DNA from: an uncultured Methanobrevibacter sp.
Lineage (GTDB): Archaea; Methanobacteriota; Methanobacteria; Methanobacteriales; Methanobacteriaceae
Direction of reading: 5' to 3'
DNA: 44,804 bases
NCBI GenBank assembly: GCA_900314605.1
Contig: OMVX01000008.1
Coordinates: forward strand, 1 to 44,804
Shown: piece by piece, positions 19,932-29,075 of the stretch
How the letters are laid out: the number at the start of each line of letters is the position of its first letter
Numbering within the stretch: the first letter of the stretch is position 1
The notes under the pieces: model-generated
Told to the model about the DNA's origin: nothing
Seen by the model: the letters and a program-made list of their open reading frames with translations, nothing else
Databases searched by the model: none
Made by a program: the position numbers and the translations under genes

Positions 19932-19932
19932 T

Positions 19933-20733
19933 ATGAATGAAAAAAGAATAGCTATTTACGGAAAAGGAGGAATTGGTAAGTCTACAACTGTAGCTAATTT
20001 ATCTGCTGCTTTAAGTAATAAAGGTTTAAAAGTTATGGTTATTGGTTGTGATCCTAAGGCAGATACTACAAGAACATTATATGGTCAAAGATTACCTACC
20101 ATCATAAACACTATAAAAGAGAATAAAAATCCTTCTATTGATGATATTGTTTTTAAGGGATATAATGATATTTTATGTACAGAAAGTGGTGGTCCAGAAC
20201 CTGGTGTAGGTTGTGCAGGCCGTGGTGTAATTGTTGCCATGAAAAGTCTTGAAAAATTAAATGTTTTCAGTGATGATTTGGATGTAAGGTTTTATGATGT
20301 ATTAGGTGATGTTGTATGTGGTGGTTTTTCTGTACCTCTTAGAAAAGAATATGCTGATGATGTTTATATTGTATCATCAGGTGAATATATGTCACTTTAT
20401 GCTGCTAATAATATTTCCAGAGGAATTAAAAAATTGAAAGGTCGTTTAGGAGGCATAATCTTAAATAAACGTAATGTGTTTAATGAAGAGGAGATTGTTT
20501 CAAGTTTTGCAGAGAAAATTGGTACTAAAGTTGTAGGTGTTATTGAAAGAAGTAATCTTATACAAGATGCTGAGCTTGATGCAAAAACTGTTGTTGAAAA
20601 GTATCCTGAATCTGATGAGGCAGAATTATATTCTGTACTTGCAGAGAATATTTTAAACAATGACGAATATTCTACACCTCAACCAATTGATGATGATAAA
20701 TTTGAAGAATTTTTCAAATCTTTTTCTAGTTAA
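19933..20733 (+). CDS. cfbC: CfbC, NifH-like reductase of coenzyme F430 synthesis
   Basis: A 266-residue homologue of nitrogenase iron protein. The P-loop GKGGIGKS is at residues 10-17, GCDPKAD at 39-44, and the [4Fe-4S] ligands Cys94 (VGCAGRG) and Cys129 (VVCGGF) match those shared by a NifH homodimer. In methanogens without nitrogenase genes nearby this family is CfbC, which with CfbD reduces and cyclises Ni-sirohydrochlorin a,c-diamide. Single NifH-like genes can be hard to assign, but the lack of nif genes supports CfbC. ATG 19933 has AAGGT upstream. An earlier TTG at 19918 overlaps the U32 gene. Confidence 0.85.
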   Translation: MNEKRIAIYGKGGIGKSTTVANLSAALSNKGLKVMVIGCDPKADTTRTLYGQRLPTIINTIKENKNPSIDDIVFKGYNDILCTESGGPEPGVGCAGRGVIVAMKSLEKLNVFSDDLDVRFYDVLGDVVCGGFSVPLRKEYADDVYIVSSGEYMSLYAANNISRGIKKLKGRLGGIILNKRNVFNEEEIVSSFAEKIGTKVVGVIERSNLIQDAELDAKTVVEKYPESDEAELYSVLAENILNNDEYSTPQPIDDDKFEEFFKSFSS

Positions 20734-21169
20734 TTTCCTTAAAGTCCTCGAGATTATAATGGTCTAAATTTAAATTTTCATATCCCTTGATACTAGATTG
20801 TTTTGCTTCATTAATATTTTTAAAATAATAAAGATGACTTATACAATTACAGTCACTTGAACCAAAACTATCTATGTGATTATCTGCTTGATTATTTATA
20901 TATTGTGATAATTTACACTCAATATTTTTACTGGATATGGTAAATATTACATCAACTATTTTACTATTTTTATCTTTAAGTAGGTAATCTATATGCCAAT
21001 GTAATTTTTTATCATCTTTTAAGTGTCTTTTTATACGAGATACTAAAGAGTTCATTGCAGAACCAACATAAATATAGTATCCTTTCCTAAATTCAATCTT
21101 ACCTAAAGCACCAATTTTTATAGTGGATTTTTCTTTTTGTTCTATAATTAGGCAGTATGTTCCTTTCAT
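20726..21169 (-). CDS. DUF123 / GIY-YIG-like protein
   Basis: A 147-residue protein. The segment [20 protein letters not shown] resembles the GIY-YIG nuclease core, and HWHIDYLL is typical of DUF123. Some archaeal relatives are fused to endonuclease III or stand alone with an unproven nuclease role. Later [10 protein letters not shown] aligns with the family C-terminal region. It is convergent with cfbC, and the two reading frames overlap by 8 bases at 20726-20733. Confidence 0.8.
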   Translation of the reverse strand: MKGTYCLIIEQKEKSTIKIGALGKIEFRKGYYIYVGSAMNSLVSRIKRHLKDDKKLHWHIDYLLKDKNSKIVDVIFTISSKNIECKLSQYINNQADNHIDSFGSSDCNCISHLYYFKNINEAKQSSIKGYENLNLDHYNLEDFKEIN

Positions 21170-21358
21170 ATTAATCTCTTCATTTTTTCTATTTTTTATT
21201 TATTGGATAATTATTATTTAGTTTAAGCTTTTCTTAATTAATTGAATTGTATATTTATCTTTTATTTTTATTTAATTTTAATTTTAATTTTTTAATTTTA
21301 TAAGTTTAAATATTAAATTTGCTAATATATTTTATTAACAATTATTTGGATACTTATT

Positions 21359-21772
21359 ATGATTTTTAAAATAAAAGCTAAAGGGCATGAAAATATTACT
21401 GCTCATCATCGTTCAACTTTTGAAATTACTAAGGATAATACTTTAACTAAAGCAGGGGATTGTATTATTGGTTTAGAAATTGATAAAACTATGGTTGATT
21501 TTCCAGAGGATTTTAAAGAAAAAATTAGAAATGATAATACTATAATTACTGTTCGACTTAAAACTGAGAATGGTTATGATGAAATTCATGGACAAGGAGA
21601 TCATAGATTGGCTTTAGATCATTTAACTGATATTGTTATAAGAAAAAGTAATTTCATTTGTGGTAGAACATTAATGATTCATGCTGATAAGGCGGCAGTT
21701 GATTTAAATAAAGATTTAATTAATGATTTAGCTAATCTTAAAGATTTGGATATTGAAATAATATTAAATTAG
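21359..21772 (+). CDS. DUF371 family protein
   Basis: A 137-residue archaeal DUF371 protein. The family motifs GHENITAHHRSTFEITKD at the start and LTKAGDCIIGLEID near residue 33 are clear, followed by GQGDHRLALDH. Function is unknown in the family. It is monocistronic between the DUF123 gene and tRNA-Leu. ATG 21359 has TTGGAT upstream, a modest SD. Confidence 0.85.
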   Translation: MIFKIKAKGHENITAHHRSTFEITKDNTLTKAGDCIIGLEIDKTMVDFPEDFKEKIRNDNTIITVRLKTENGYDEIHGQGDHRLALDHLTDIVIRKSNFICGRTLMIHADKAAVDLNKDLINDLANLKDLDIEIILN

Positions 21773-21924
21773 GATTTTATTATTTTTATCTTTTTTCAAT
21801 ATCTTTCAATTTTTAAAATTTTATAATAACTTTTTTATTTATTATTTAAGTGATTATATCATTTTTAATTTTATTTTTTTCAATTTAGCTATTTTTTCTC
21901 TTAAAATATAAGAATATAGATACA

Positions 21925-21958
21925 TTTATATACTATTATTTTAATATATTTATATACT
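21925..21958 (+). promoter_or_regulatory. Duplicated TATA boxes before tRNA-Leu
   Basis: TTTATATACT occurs twice, at 21925-21934 and 21949-21958. The second is centred about 27 bases before the mature tRNA 5' end and is the likely functional TATA box. The upstream copy, 24 bases away, could be an alternative start or a remnant of duplication. Confidence 0.55.
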
Positions 21959-21979
21959 GTAATTTTGTTTAATTAAATT

Positions 21980-22060
<81 letters not shown>

Positions 22061-22063
<3 letters not shown>

Positions 22064-22090
22064 CTAAAATATATGATAGTGCTTTTTTTT
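22061..22090 (+). terminator. Hairpin plus T8 downstream of tRNA-Leu
   Basis: GCACTA (22061-22066) pairs with TAGTGC (22077-22082) across a 10-base loop and is followed at once by eight T residues (22083-22090). The T run alone is the usual archaeal termination signal. The hairpin reuses the last three tRNA bases, so it competes with the acceptor stem. Confidence 0.6.
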
Positions 22091-22327
22091 AAGTTTTAAC
22101 AATATTTTATCTTTTCATATTTAAGAATAGTTAATTATTTGTTCTTCCTTTATCTTTTTTTATTATAATGATGTTGGCTAAAATTATATTTTTTAATCAT
22201 TCATTATTTATTTTTAAAATAATGGATTTCATGGAAATTTTAGAAATAAGTTTTAGAGTTTTGGGGAAGACTCATGTTTATAATATATTTTAAAAAAATG
22301 CATAGTGTTATAATAAATAAAAGAAAG

Positions 22328-22355
22328 AACCCATTTTCATAAATACTAATGGGTT
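22328..22355 (-). terminator. Hairpin downstream of the MATE gene
   Basis: AACCCATT (22328-22335) pairs perfectly with AATGGGTT (22348-22355) over a 12-base loop. On the minus strand it lies about 30 bases past the MATE stop codon and is followed by a T-rich tract. The plus strand also has a T-rich tract after it, so it could act on both strands. The rest of 22091-22386 shows no gene. Confidence 0.5.
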
Positions 22356-22386
22356 GTTATTTTTTATGTTTTTTCTAATTTAATTT

Positions 22387-23763
22387 TTAAATTTCGTTTA
22401 TATTATCCATATTAAATGTTTTAACAACATCTTTATTTTTGTATTTTTTATCAAAATTCATGAATAAATATTTTAAGAAGAAATAATATACAAATGCAAA
22501 TATCACTTCAGAAAGTGTTATTCCAATTAAAACACAAATTCCATGAGATAATAGATTATATAATAGAATTATGAGACCTAATTGAATACTAATTTTTATT
22601 GCTGTAAATACAAGTGAGTACATACTTTTTCCAAATCCATCTAACATTTTTGATGATATTGTTGCAATAGAAATTGATAGCATTATAAATATTCCAAATA
22701 TTACAATATAATTTATTTCTGTTGCTCTTCCACTAATGGAAAAAAAGTTGTATGCTTGTTCACGTAAAATTATGAATAGTATCATTACTACAACGGTGGT
22801 TATAACTGAAACTTTAAGTGTGTATCTATACATTTCATATAATTTTTTAAAGTTATGTGCACCGAATAAATGTCCTGTAACACTCATTAATGCGCTACCA
22901 TAACCTTTAGTTGGTGCGCTTAATAATGTTCTAAGTTTATTTGATACAGAATAAAGTATGGGTCCAATTTCGCCCATTGTTACTATTAATATACCATTAA
23001 TAAATGATGATGAAAAAGCCCATAATCCACTATCTAAGAAATTAGGAATAGCCACTTTGAAAATTTCCTTAATTATATATCCTCTAAATTTAAAGTATTT
23101 TTTAGATAAAGGTACTTTGGTTCTTCCAGATAAATATAAATATAAAAAGGTTACAAATGGGATGACTCCAGATAAAACAGTAGTATATGATGCGCCTTTA
23201 ACCCCTAAATTAAAAGTAAATATAAGAATAGGATCTAATATTATATTTAAAACATTTGATGTTATCATTAATACGGTTGGAATTTTTGAATTTCCTTCTG
23301 CTTGAAATGTTTCAGCAAATACATTACTTATAATGAATAAATATGCAAATGTTATAATTGGAATTAAATAATCCCAAACTAAAAGATACGATTCAGATTG
23401 GTCAACATCATATAATATGCCTTGGGCAAATATAGTAGAAATTACAATAAGAACCCATACTATAGTAGAAAAAATCAATCCATGAATTAATGCATTATAT
23501 GCACTATCATAATCACCAGCTCCCATAAAACGAGACATTATGGAATTTGTTCCCATACCAATAGAATCACCAAAAGCAAATATGAGTGAAACAAAAGGTA
23601 TTGAAACTCCAACTGCAAAACTGGCATGAATATTTATTTGTGATATCCATGCCATATCTACAATACCATAAAAAACATTAAAAATACAAAAACCAATTAT
23701 AGGTATACTTAAATGCCAAAATGTCTTTTTAGGTTCTGAAATTAAATCCACTTTTTCTTTCAT
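22387..23763 (-). CDS. MATE-family multidrug/metabolite efflux transporter
   Basis: A 458-residue membrane protein with about twelve hydrophobic helices. MATE features include FWHLSIPIIGFCIFNVFYGIVD at the start, the SIGMGTNSIMSRFMGAGD loop near residue 70, AETFQAEGNSKIPT near residue 152 and a pseudo-repeated second half. Such proteins export organic cations or other small molecules using Na+ or H+ gradients. The substrate is unknown. There is no SD, and a TATA-like element about 30 bases upstream would permit a nearly leaderless transcript. A second, distinct MATE gene is at 35118. Confidence 0.92.
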   Translation of the reverse strand: MKEKVDLISEPKKTFWHLSIPIIGFCIFNVFYGIVDMAWISQINIHASFAVGVSIPFVSLIFAFGDSIGMGTNSIMSRFMGAGDYDSAYNALIHGLIFSTIVWVLIVISTIFAQGILYDVDQSESYLLVWDYLIPIITFAYLFIISNVFAETFQAEGNSKIPTVLMITSNVLNIILDPILIFTFNLGVKGASYTTVLSGVIPFVTFLYLYLSGRTKVPLSKKYFKFRGYIIKEIFKVAIPNFLDSGLWAFSSSFINGILIVTMGEIGPILYSVSNKLRTLLSAPTKGYGSALMSVTGHLFGAHNFKKLYEMYRYTLKVSVITTVVVMILFIILREQAYNFFSISGRATEINYIVIFGIFIMLSISIATISSKMLDGFGKSMYSLVFTAIKISIQLGLIILLYNLLSHGICVLIGITLSEVIFAFVYYFFLKYLFMNFDKKYKNKDVVKTFNMDNINEI

Positions 23764-24075
23764 AATTATATTATAAGTTATTATCTATAATATATAATTA
23801 TTTGTATTATTTTGCTAATCTTGAAATAATTATCTTATTGTATTTAAGTTAAATATATTAATGAAAATACTAAAAATTATGATTTTATTCAAATTTTTTC
23901 ACAAAGTTTTAATATTTTTCTTATAAAATTTTGTCTAAATCAAATAGCTTATACAAAGTCAACATTATTTTAAAATTTTATAATATAAAAAATACTAAAA
24001 TTATTTAAATTATTAAAGGTAATATTTTATTAATAGAAATTTTTCAAATTTATTAAAATTATATTGGGTGTTATT
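23764..24075. promoter_or_regulatory. Divergent spacer between MATE and galU
   Basis: A 312-base AT-rich spacer carrying both promoters. TTATATATTATAG on the minus strand, around 23787-23799, would serve the MATE gene with a very short leader. No ORF or stable structure stands out on the galU side. Confidence 0.35.
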
Positions 24076-24918
24076 ATGAAAGCGGTAATTCCAGCAGCAG
24101 GTTTCGGAACTAGATTTTTACCTGCTACTAAAGCACAACCAAAAGAGATGTTACCAGTATTTGATAAACCTACTATTCAATATGTTATTGAAGAAGCTGT
24201 AGCTTCTGGTATTGATGATATTTTAATTGTCACTGGTAAAAATAAAAGATCTATTGAAGATCATTTTGATAAATCTTTTGAACTTGAATACACTTTAAGA
24301 GAAAGTGGTAAAAAGGATGTATTAAAACAAATTCAAGAAATCACTGATTTAGCAGATATTTGTTATGTTCGTCAAAAAGAACAAAAAGGTCTTGGAGATG
24401 CTATTTATTGTGCTAAAAAGCATATTGGAGAAGAACCTTTTGCAGTTATGTTAGGAGATACAATTACTAAAGGTAAAATTCCTTGTACTAAACAATTAAT
24501 TAATGTTAACCAAAAATATAATTCTTCGGCTATTGCTGTTGAGGAGGTCCCTAATGAGAAGGTGGAAAGGTATGGTATTATTAAAGGAAGACCTGTTGAA
24601 GATTGTGTTTATAAAATTGATGAACTTGTTGAAAAACCATCACTTAAAGAAGCACCTTCTAATCTTGCAATTATGGGAAGATATGTTTTAACTCCTGATA
24701 TTTTTGATTGTATAGAAGAAACAGAACCTGGTAAAGCTGGAGAAATACAACTAACAGATGCTTTAAGTAAATTAAATGTTATATACGGTTCAATATTTGA
24801 TGGTAAAACATTTGATATTGGTAATCGTTTAGAATGGCTTATGACATCTATTGAATTTGCATTAGATGATGAAAAATCTCATTATCAGATTTTAGATTTT
24901 ATAAAAACCAAAATTTAA
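24076..24918 (+). CDS. galU: UTP-glucose-1-phosphate uridylyltransferase
   Basis: A 280-residue nucleotidyltransferase that makes UDP-glucose. Motifs are the N-terminal AVIPAAGFGTRFLPATKAQ with its GxGTR loop, PKEMLPVFDKPTIQYVIEE, and VEKPSLKEAPSNLAIMGRYVL-like residues from about 190. ATG 24076 is preferred to TTG 24064 because GGGTG between them is the SD. It is followed on the same strand by an SDR epimerase and a glycosyltransferase, so UDP-sugar and glycan synthesis is the shared theme. Confidence 0.93.
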   Translation: MKAVIPAAGFGTRFLPATKAQPKEMLPVFDKPTIQYVIEEAVASGIDDILIVTGKNKRSIEDHFDKSFELEYTLRESGKKDVLKQIQEITDLADICYVRQKEQKGLGDAIYCAKKHIGEEPFAVMLGDTITKGKIPCTKQLINVNQKYNSSAIAVEEVPNEKVERYGIIKGRPVEDCVYKIDELVEKPSLKEAPSNLAIMGRYVLTPDIFDCIEETEPGKAGEIQLTDALSKLNVIYGSIFDGKTFDIGNRLEWLMTSIEFALDDEKSHYQILDFIKTKI

Positions 24919-25010
24919 TTATTAATCTTTTTTACATTTTTTTATTAAACAATCAATTTTATATTTTTCAGTCAAAAAAATTTTTTTATATATAATAGGA
25001 TGTGTATTTT

Positions 25011-25979
25011 ATGGAAACTCAAAGAATTTTAGTAACAGGCGGAGCAGGTTTTATAGGAACCAATCTTGTAAATGAACTTAGATCTCGAGGTCATGAAGTT
25101 TTATCTGTAGATTTATTACATCATGAAGATGAGGCAGATTTATATGCAGAGGAATATTCTGATTATGTAAGGGGGGATGTAAGAAATTATCGTCAAATCG
25201 AAAGAATATTTGAGGATAATGATAAATTTGATTATGTTTACCATCTTGCAGCAGAATATGGTCGTTGGAATGGTGAAGCATACTATGAAAACTTATGGGA
25301 GACTAATGTTATTGGTCTTAAAAATATGATTAGACTTCAGGAAAAGTTAAAATTTAGAATGATTTCATTTTCTAGCTGTGAAGTTTATGGTGATTATAAA
25401 GGTATAATTACTGAAGATTTAATGGAAACACATCCAATTAATGAAACTTATCAGATGAATGATTATGCTATTAGTAAATGGGCTGGAGAATTAATGTGTA
25501 TGAATTCAGCTGAAATGTTTGGAACCGAAACTGTCAGGGTAAGACCTTTAAATTGTTATGGTCCTCATGAAGCATATTCTCCATATAAAGGATTTATACC
25601 TATTTTTATCTATAAAGCATTACATGACCAACCATACTCTGTACACATGGGTCATAAAAGAATTATTGATTATGTTGAAGATACTGCAAATACTTTTGCA
25701 AATATTGTAGATAATTTTATTCCAGGAGAAGCATATAATGTAGGTAGTAAACCAGAATGGGAAAAAGAAATTAAAGACTATTCTGATATTGTTCTTAAAG
25801 CATGTGGAAAAGATGATTCTCTTGTACAATATACTCCTCCTGAACCATTTACAACTAAAGTTAAAACAGTTGACTGTTCTAAAGCTATTCGTGATTTAAA
25901 ACATGATCCGAAAGTTTCACCTGAAGAAGGTATAAAAAGAACTGTAGAATGGATGAAAGAATATTATAGGATTGAATAA
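25011..25979 (+). CDS. NAD-dependent epimerase/dehydratase (extended SDR)
   Basis: A 322-residue extended SDR. It has the Rossmann motif GGAGFIGTNL near residue 10, the catalytic SSCEVYG region near residue 120, the YAISK Tyr-Lys pair near residue 153, and a C-terminal sugar-binding part starting GPHEAYSPYKGFIPIF. Close in type to nucleotide-sugar dehydratases/epimerases, but no motif fixes the substrate. ATG 25011 is preferred to GTG 25002, with AGGATGTG as SD. It lies between galU and a GT2 enzyme. Confidence 0.85.
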   Translation: METQRILVTGGAGFIGTNLVNELRSRGHEVLSVDLLHHEDEADLYAEEYSDYVRGDVRNYRQIERIFEDNDKFDYVYHLAAEYGRWNGEAYYENLWETNVIGLKNMIRLQEKLKFRMISFSSCEVYGDYKGIITEDLMETHPINETYQMNDYAISKWAGELMCMNSAEMFGTETVRVRPLNCYGPHEAYSPYKGFIPIFIYKALHDQPYSVHMGHKRIIDYVEDTANTFANIVDNFIPGEAYNVGSKPEWEKEIKDYSDIVLKACGKDDSLVQYTPPEPFTTKVKTVDCSKAIRDLKHDPKVSPEEGIKRTVEWMKEYYRIE

Positions 25980-26048
25980 TTTTTATTATCAGACATTGAA
26001 TATTTATTTTAATTTTTTTTTTATTATTCATTCTCAAATGGTGTTTTA

Positions 26049-26732
26049 ATGGTTAACATAATTGCTTTAATACCTGCTTATGATGAGGAAGTTGCAATAG
26101 GTTCTGTAATTCTTAGAACATTACAGTATGTTGATGATGTATTGATTGTTGATGATGGAAGTAGTGATGCTACCAGTCAAGTTGCTAAATTAGCTGGTGC
26201 AAAAGTAATTACACATCCTACAAACCTTGGTAAAGGTGAAGGTTTAAAATCTGGTTTTCACTATATTGGTGATAATTATGACATTATCCTTACTATTGAT
26301 GGTGATGGTCAGCATAATCCTGACGAAATTCCTAAATTACTTAAACCTATTCTTGATGGAGAATCAGATTTAGTAAATGGTAGTAGATATATGAATGGTC
26401 CTGAAGAAAATACTCCTGCATATAGGCGGGTTGGCCAACAGGTTTTAGATAAAGCAACTAATATTTCTGCAGGCATTAGTATTACTGATTCACAAAGTGG
26501 TTTTAGGGCATTTGCATCTAAAATAACACCTTGTTTTAGATTTAAAGATACAGGTTTTGGTATTGAAAGTGAAATGTTAGTTGATGCTGCTGAAAATGGT
26601 TTTAGAATTAGTGAAGTTCCAATTACTGTTCGATATGATGTAGATGGTTCTACAAAAAATCCTGTAACTCATGGTGTAGGTGTATTATTAACAATTTTAA
26701 AAGATAAAGTTATTAGAACTGTTAAAAAATAA
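26049..26732 (+). CDS. Family 2 glycosyltransferase (dolichol-phosphate sugar synthase-like)
   Basis: A 227-residue GT2 enzyme with a GT-A fold. The N-terminal IIALIPAYDEEVAIG, VDDGSSDAT, the metal-binding DGDGQHNPDEIP and VNGSRY are diagnostic. The short form without membrane helices resembles soluble dolichyl-phosphate glucose/mannose synthases, which load sugars onto lipid carriers for glycoprotein or glycan synthesis. Acceptor unknown. It follows the SDR gene by 69 bases on the same strand. Confidence 0.88.
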   Translation: MVNIIALIPAYDEEVAIGSVILRTLQYVDDVLIVDDGSSDATSQVAKLAGAKVITHPTNLGKGEGLKSGFHYIGDNYDIILTIDGDGQHNPDEIPKLLKPILDGESDLVNGSRYMNGPEENTPAYRRVGQQVLDKATNISAGISITDSQSGFRAFASKITPCFRFKDTGFGIESEMLVDAAENGFRISEVPITVRYDVDGSTKNPVTHGVGVLLTILKDKVIRTVKK

Positions 26733-26847
26733 TTTAATATTTTTTTAATTTTATCTTTTTTTATATATTTTTAAGTAACTTTTTTTATATCTAAAATTTT
26801 TTAAAGATAATAAAAGCTTAAATAATTAATCGAATAAGAGATTAAAT

Positions 26848-27987
26848 TTATTTAGTCATCAAATCCATTATTGTAAATGGTTCTCCTTCTTCTTTTTCTT
26901 GCGAAGTTTTAGCACCTGGCATTCCAGGTATACCATTTTTTATTAAATCCTGTTTCTGGCGATCTTTCATATTTTGGAATATTAATTTATATGCCTCACA
27001 TTGGGGGTCTACTGCTTTTGGACTTTGTGCTGCTACTATTCCATTATATGGACAACCACCATTACAGTGTTTTATGAATCTACATCTTTTACAGTCTTCT
27101 TTTACATAGTCATTAAATTCATGTAATAGTTTATATGCATTAGATGATTCTAAATCTTCTACTGTAGGTTTGTCTTTTACATTCCCCATAATATATTCAT
27201 CCATTCCTACAAATCTGTAACATGGGTATATGTTACCATCATGACCTACTGCTAATGTGTCTCCTACACAGTCATTAAATGCACATAAGGTTCCTCTTCT
27301 TATAAAGCTACTTTTTGCCATATGGTCAAAATCCATTATTTGGAATTTATCTAAATCATATAGATATTTATCTAAAAGTTCTACCATTAATTTTCCATAA
27401 TCTTCCTGATTTAATGCCCATGGGTCTGCATTTTCTCCTCTTAGTGATGGTAGTGCAGAATGAATTTTAACAGTTGCTTTTAAGTCTTTAAAGTAGTCAT
27501 ATATTTCACTAGCATAATCTTTTGAGTATGATGTAAATGTACAAACATAACTTACATATAATCCTTTATCTTCTGCAAGGTGAACACTTCTCATAGTTTT
27601 ATCATAGTAACCTTCACCTCTTTGATAATCGGTAATTTCTTTAGGTCCATCTATACTAGTTGATAAAATTACATTGTTTTCTACTAGAAGGTCAGCTATT
27701 TCATCATCAAGTAGCCATAAATTAGATTGCATTGAGTAACCACTATGATTTGGAAGGGTGTTTAATATTTTAAATGCATCTTTATAATAATCATATCCTG
27801 GAAGTAGAGGTTCACCACCATGAAATGTAAAGTGTACCTCATCATCACATCTAAAACATTCTAACCATTCTTTAATATTTTCAACTATACTTATATCCAT
27901 AATTTCTGCTTGTTTATCTGAGCCCCAACAGTATTTACACATACCAGGACATCTTAATGTTGGAATTATCATTATATGAAATGGCAT
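26848..27987 (-). CDS. Radical SAM/SPASM-domain enzyme, probable peptide maturase
   Basis: A 379-residue radical SAM protein. The CxxxCxxC cluster (C13, C17, C20 in LRCPGMCKYCWG) and HGGEPLLPG are present in the N-terminal TIM barrel. The C-terminal third has SPASM-type cysteines (DCVGD, YPCYRF, CKRCRFIKHCNGGCP). This architecture belongs to maturases of ribosomal peptides or sulfatases. No Cys-rich precursor or sulfatase gene lies beside it. I chose ATG 27987 because TGTGAT lies three bases before it; TTG 27999 would overlap that SD. Confidence 0.88.
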   Translation of the reverse strand: MPFHIMIIPTLRCPGMCKYCWGSDKQAEIMDISIVENIKEWLECFRCDDEVHFTFHGGEPLLPGYDYYKDAFKILNTLPNHSGYSMQSNLWLLDDEIADLLVENNVILSTSIDGPKEITDYQRGEGYYDKTMRSVHLAEDKGLYVSYVCTFTSYSKDYASEIYDYFKDLKATVKIHSALPSLRGENADPWALNQEDYGKLMVELLDKYLYDLDKFQIMDFDHMAKSSFIRRGTLCAFNDCVGDTLAVGHDGNIYPCYRFVGMDEYIMGNVKDKPTVEDLESSNAYKLLHEFNDYVKEDCKRCRFIKHCNGGCPYNGIVAAQSPKAVDPQCEAYKLIFQNMKDRQKQDLIKNGIPGMPGAKTSQEKEEGEPFTIMDLMTK

Positions 27988-27999
27988 TTTATCACACAA

Positions 28000-28437
28000 A
28001 ACTTTTAATAAATGATTATTATAATTATCATATTTTCTTTTAATATATCTATATCTTTATTTTATAAAATTTATTCTCTAATTTAATTATTATTATCTTA
28101 AAGAATTAGAATAATATATTTTTTATTATTATTTCATAAAATCTACATGTTCTCATTTTTTTGGTATACTTTATTAATAGATACTCATTTAAGTGAGTGG
28201 TAGTTTATTAATGGTACTCATAAAAGTATGATACTTAATATAATAGAACACATTTAAGTGAGTGAGTTAAGCATGTACTTTCAAAAAGAAATTTAATAAT
28301 TATACTTAAATATATATACATTTAAAATAAACTAGAATAATTAAGTAGATAATGGATAAAAACAGTTAATGGATACAAATAATAATTTTATTTAAATAAA
28401 ATGAGTATAAAATTATTAAAAAATTAAAACTTAAAAT
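28000..28437. other. Intergenic region with a short repeat cluster
   Basis: A 438-base spacer between two minus-strand genes. No ORF is supported. It contains the repeats listed at 28186-28264. The rest is AT-rich and unremarkable. It is the 5' region of the radical SAM gene. Confidence 0.5.
28186..28264. repeat. Direct 14-base repeats with palindromic cores
   Basis: CATTTAAGTGAGTG occurs at 28186-28199 and again at 28251-28264. The first copy sits in ACTCA-(6)-TGAGT, an inverted pair. Between the copies, AAGTATGATACTT (28224-28236) is a perfect 13-base interrupted palindrome, and TTTATTAAT plus TACTCAT recurs around 28171-28220. There is no CRISPR-like regular spacing. Likely protein-binding sites or a decayed small mobile sequence. 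Confidence 0.55.
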
Positions 28438-28647
28438 TTAATAAATTTTTTTATTTAATTCTTTAACATACTTGCTTTTTGGATCTTCTGAATGGTCTTC
28501 TGCACCTTCAAATTCATATCCACATTCACTACATTTAAAATAAGCAGTTTCAGCATGTGCACTTTGTGTGTCTATAAATTTACGGCGTACAGTTTTATCT
28601 GTAGATCCACAGTTAGGACATTCTTTAATTATATCTTCTACTTTCAT
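28438..28647 (-). CDS. TFIIS C-terminal-like zinc ribbon, stand-alone
   Basis: A 69-residue protein consisting of one zinc ribbon (CPNC at 10-13, CSEC at 39-42) with QSAHAETAYFKCSECGYEF. This resembles the C-terminal ribbon of TFS/TFIIS/Rpb9-type proteins. Archaeal TFS normally has about 110 residues with an N-terminal domain and an acidic SADE tip; here the tip reads SAHAE and the N-terminal domain is missing. It may be an RNA polymerase-binding paralogue without cleavage activity. A charged 15-residue tail follows. Function is inferred from resemblance. Confidence 0.75.
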   Translation of the reverse strand: MKVEDIIKECPNCGSTDKTVRRKFIDTQSAHAETAYFKCSECGYEFEGAEDHSEDPKSKYVKELNKKIY

Positions 28648-29075
28648 ATTCTCACCAATAAATTTTATTGTAATTATTTTAATATTATTCTTTTTAACTT
28701 ATAAATTTATATAATTTTATTAGAAAATGTGTAGATTTTATTGTAGATAATACGCAGCTGTTTAAGTTTAATAAAGCAGACCTTATTTATTTATATAATT
28801 CTCCATTCCTCTGCAGGATTATATCTGGTGTAGGATGTACAATAGATAAGATACTTAAAGTGTCAATGATTTATAAACAGGTGATTGGTGCAATAACTTC
28901 AAGAAAATACTTTAATTTTAAACAAGATTAATTAGTATATTTAAATCATAACTTAATTGATAATAGTTTTTGTCCTTATGAACTTATTTAAAATTACAAA
29001 TATAGCAAAAAATAAATAATGTTAAGTTTTTAAAAAAATTTAATAATTATTCTAGATTATATTTTAATACTTTAC

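Noticed and set aside
19933-20733. Nitrogenase iron protein NifH
   Set aside because: Cys94, Cys129 and the P-loop are shared, but no nifD, nifK or nif regulatory gene is nearby. CfbC is the universal methanogen member.
22958-23305. 115-residue plus-strand ORF inside the MATE gene
   Set aside because: Antisense shadow of a clear membrane transporter frame.
28186-28264. CRISPR array
   Set aside because: Only two 14-base copies with irregular content between them, no leader and no cas genes in the window.
28492-28704. 70-residue plus-strand ORF opposite the TFIIS-like gene
   Set aside because: It is the antisense shadow of a gene with clear zinc-ribbon cysteines and has no SD.
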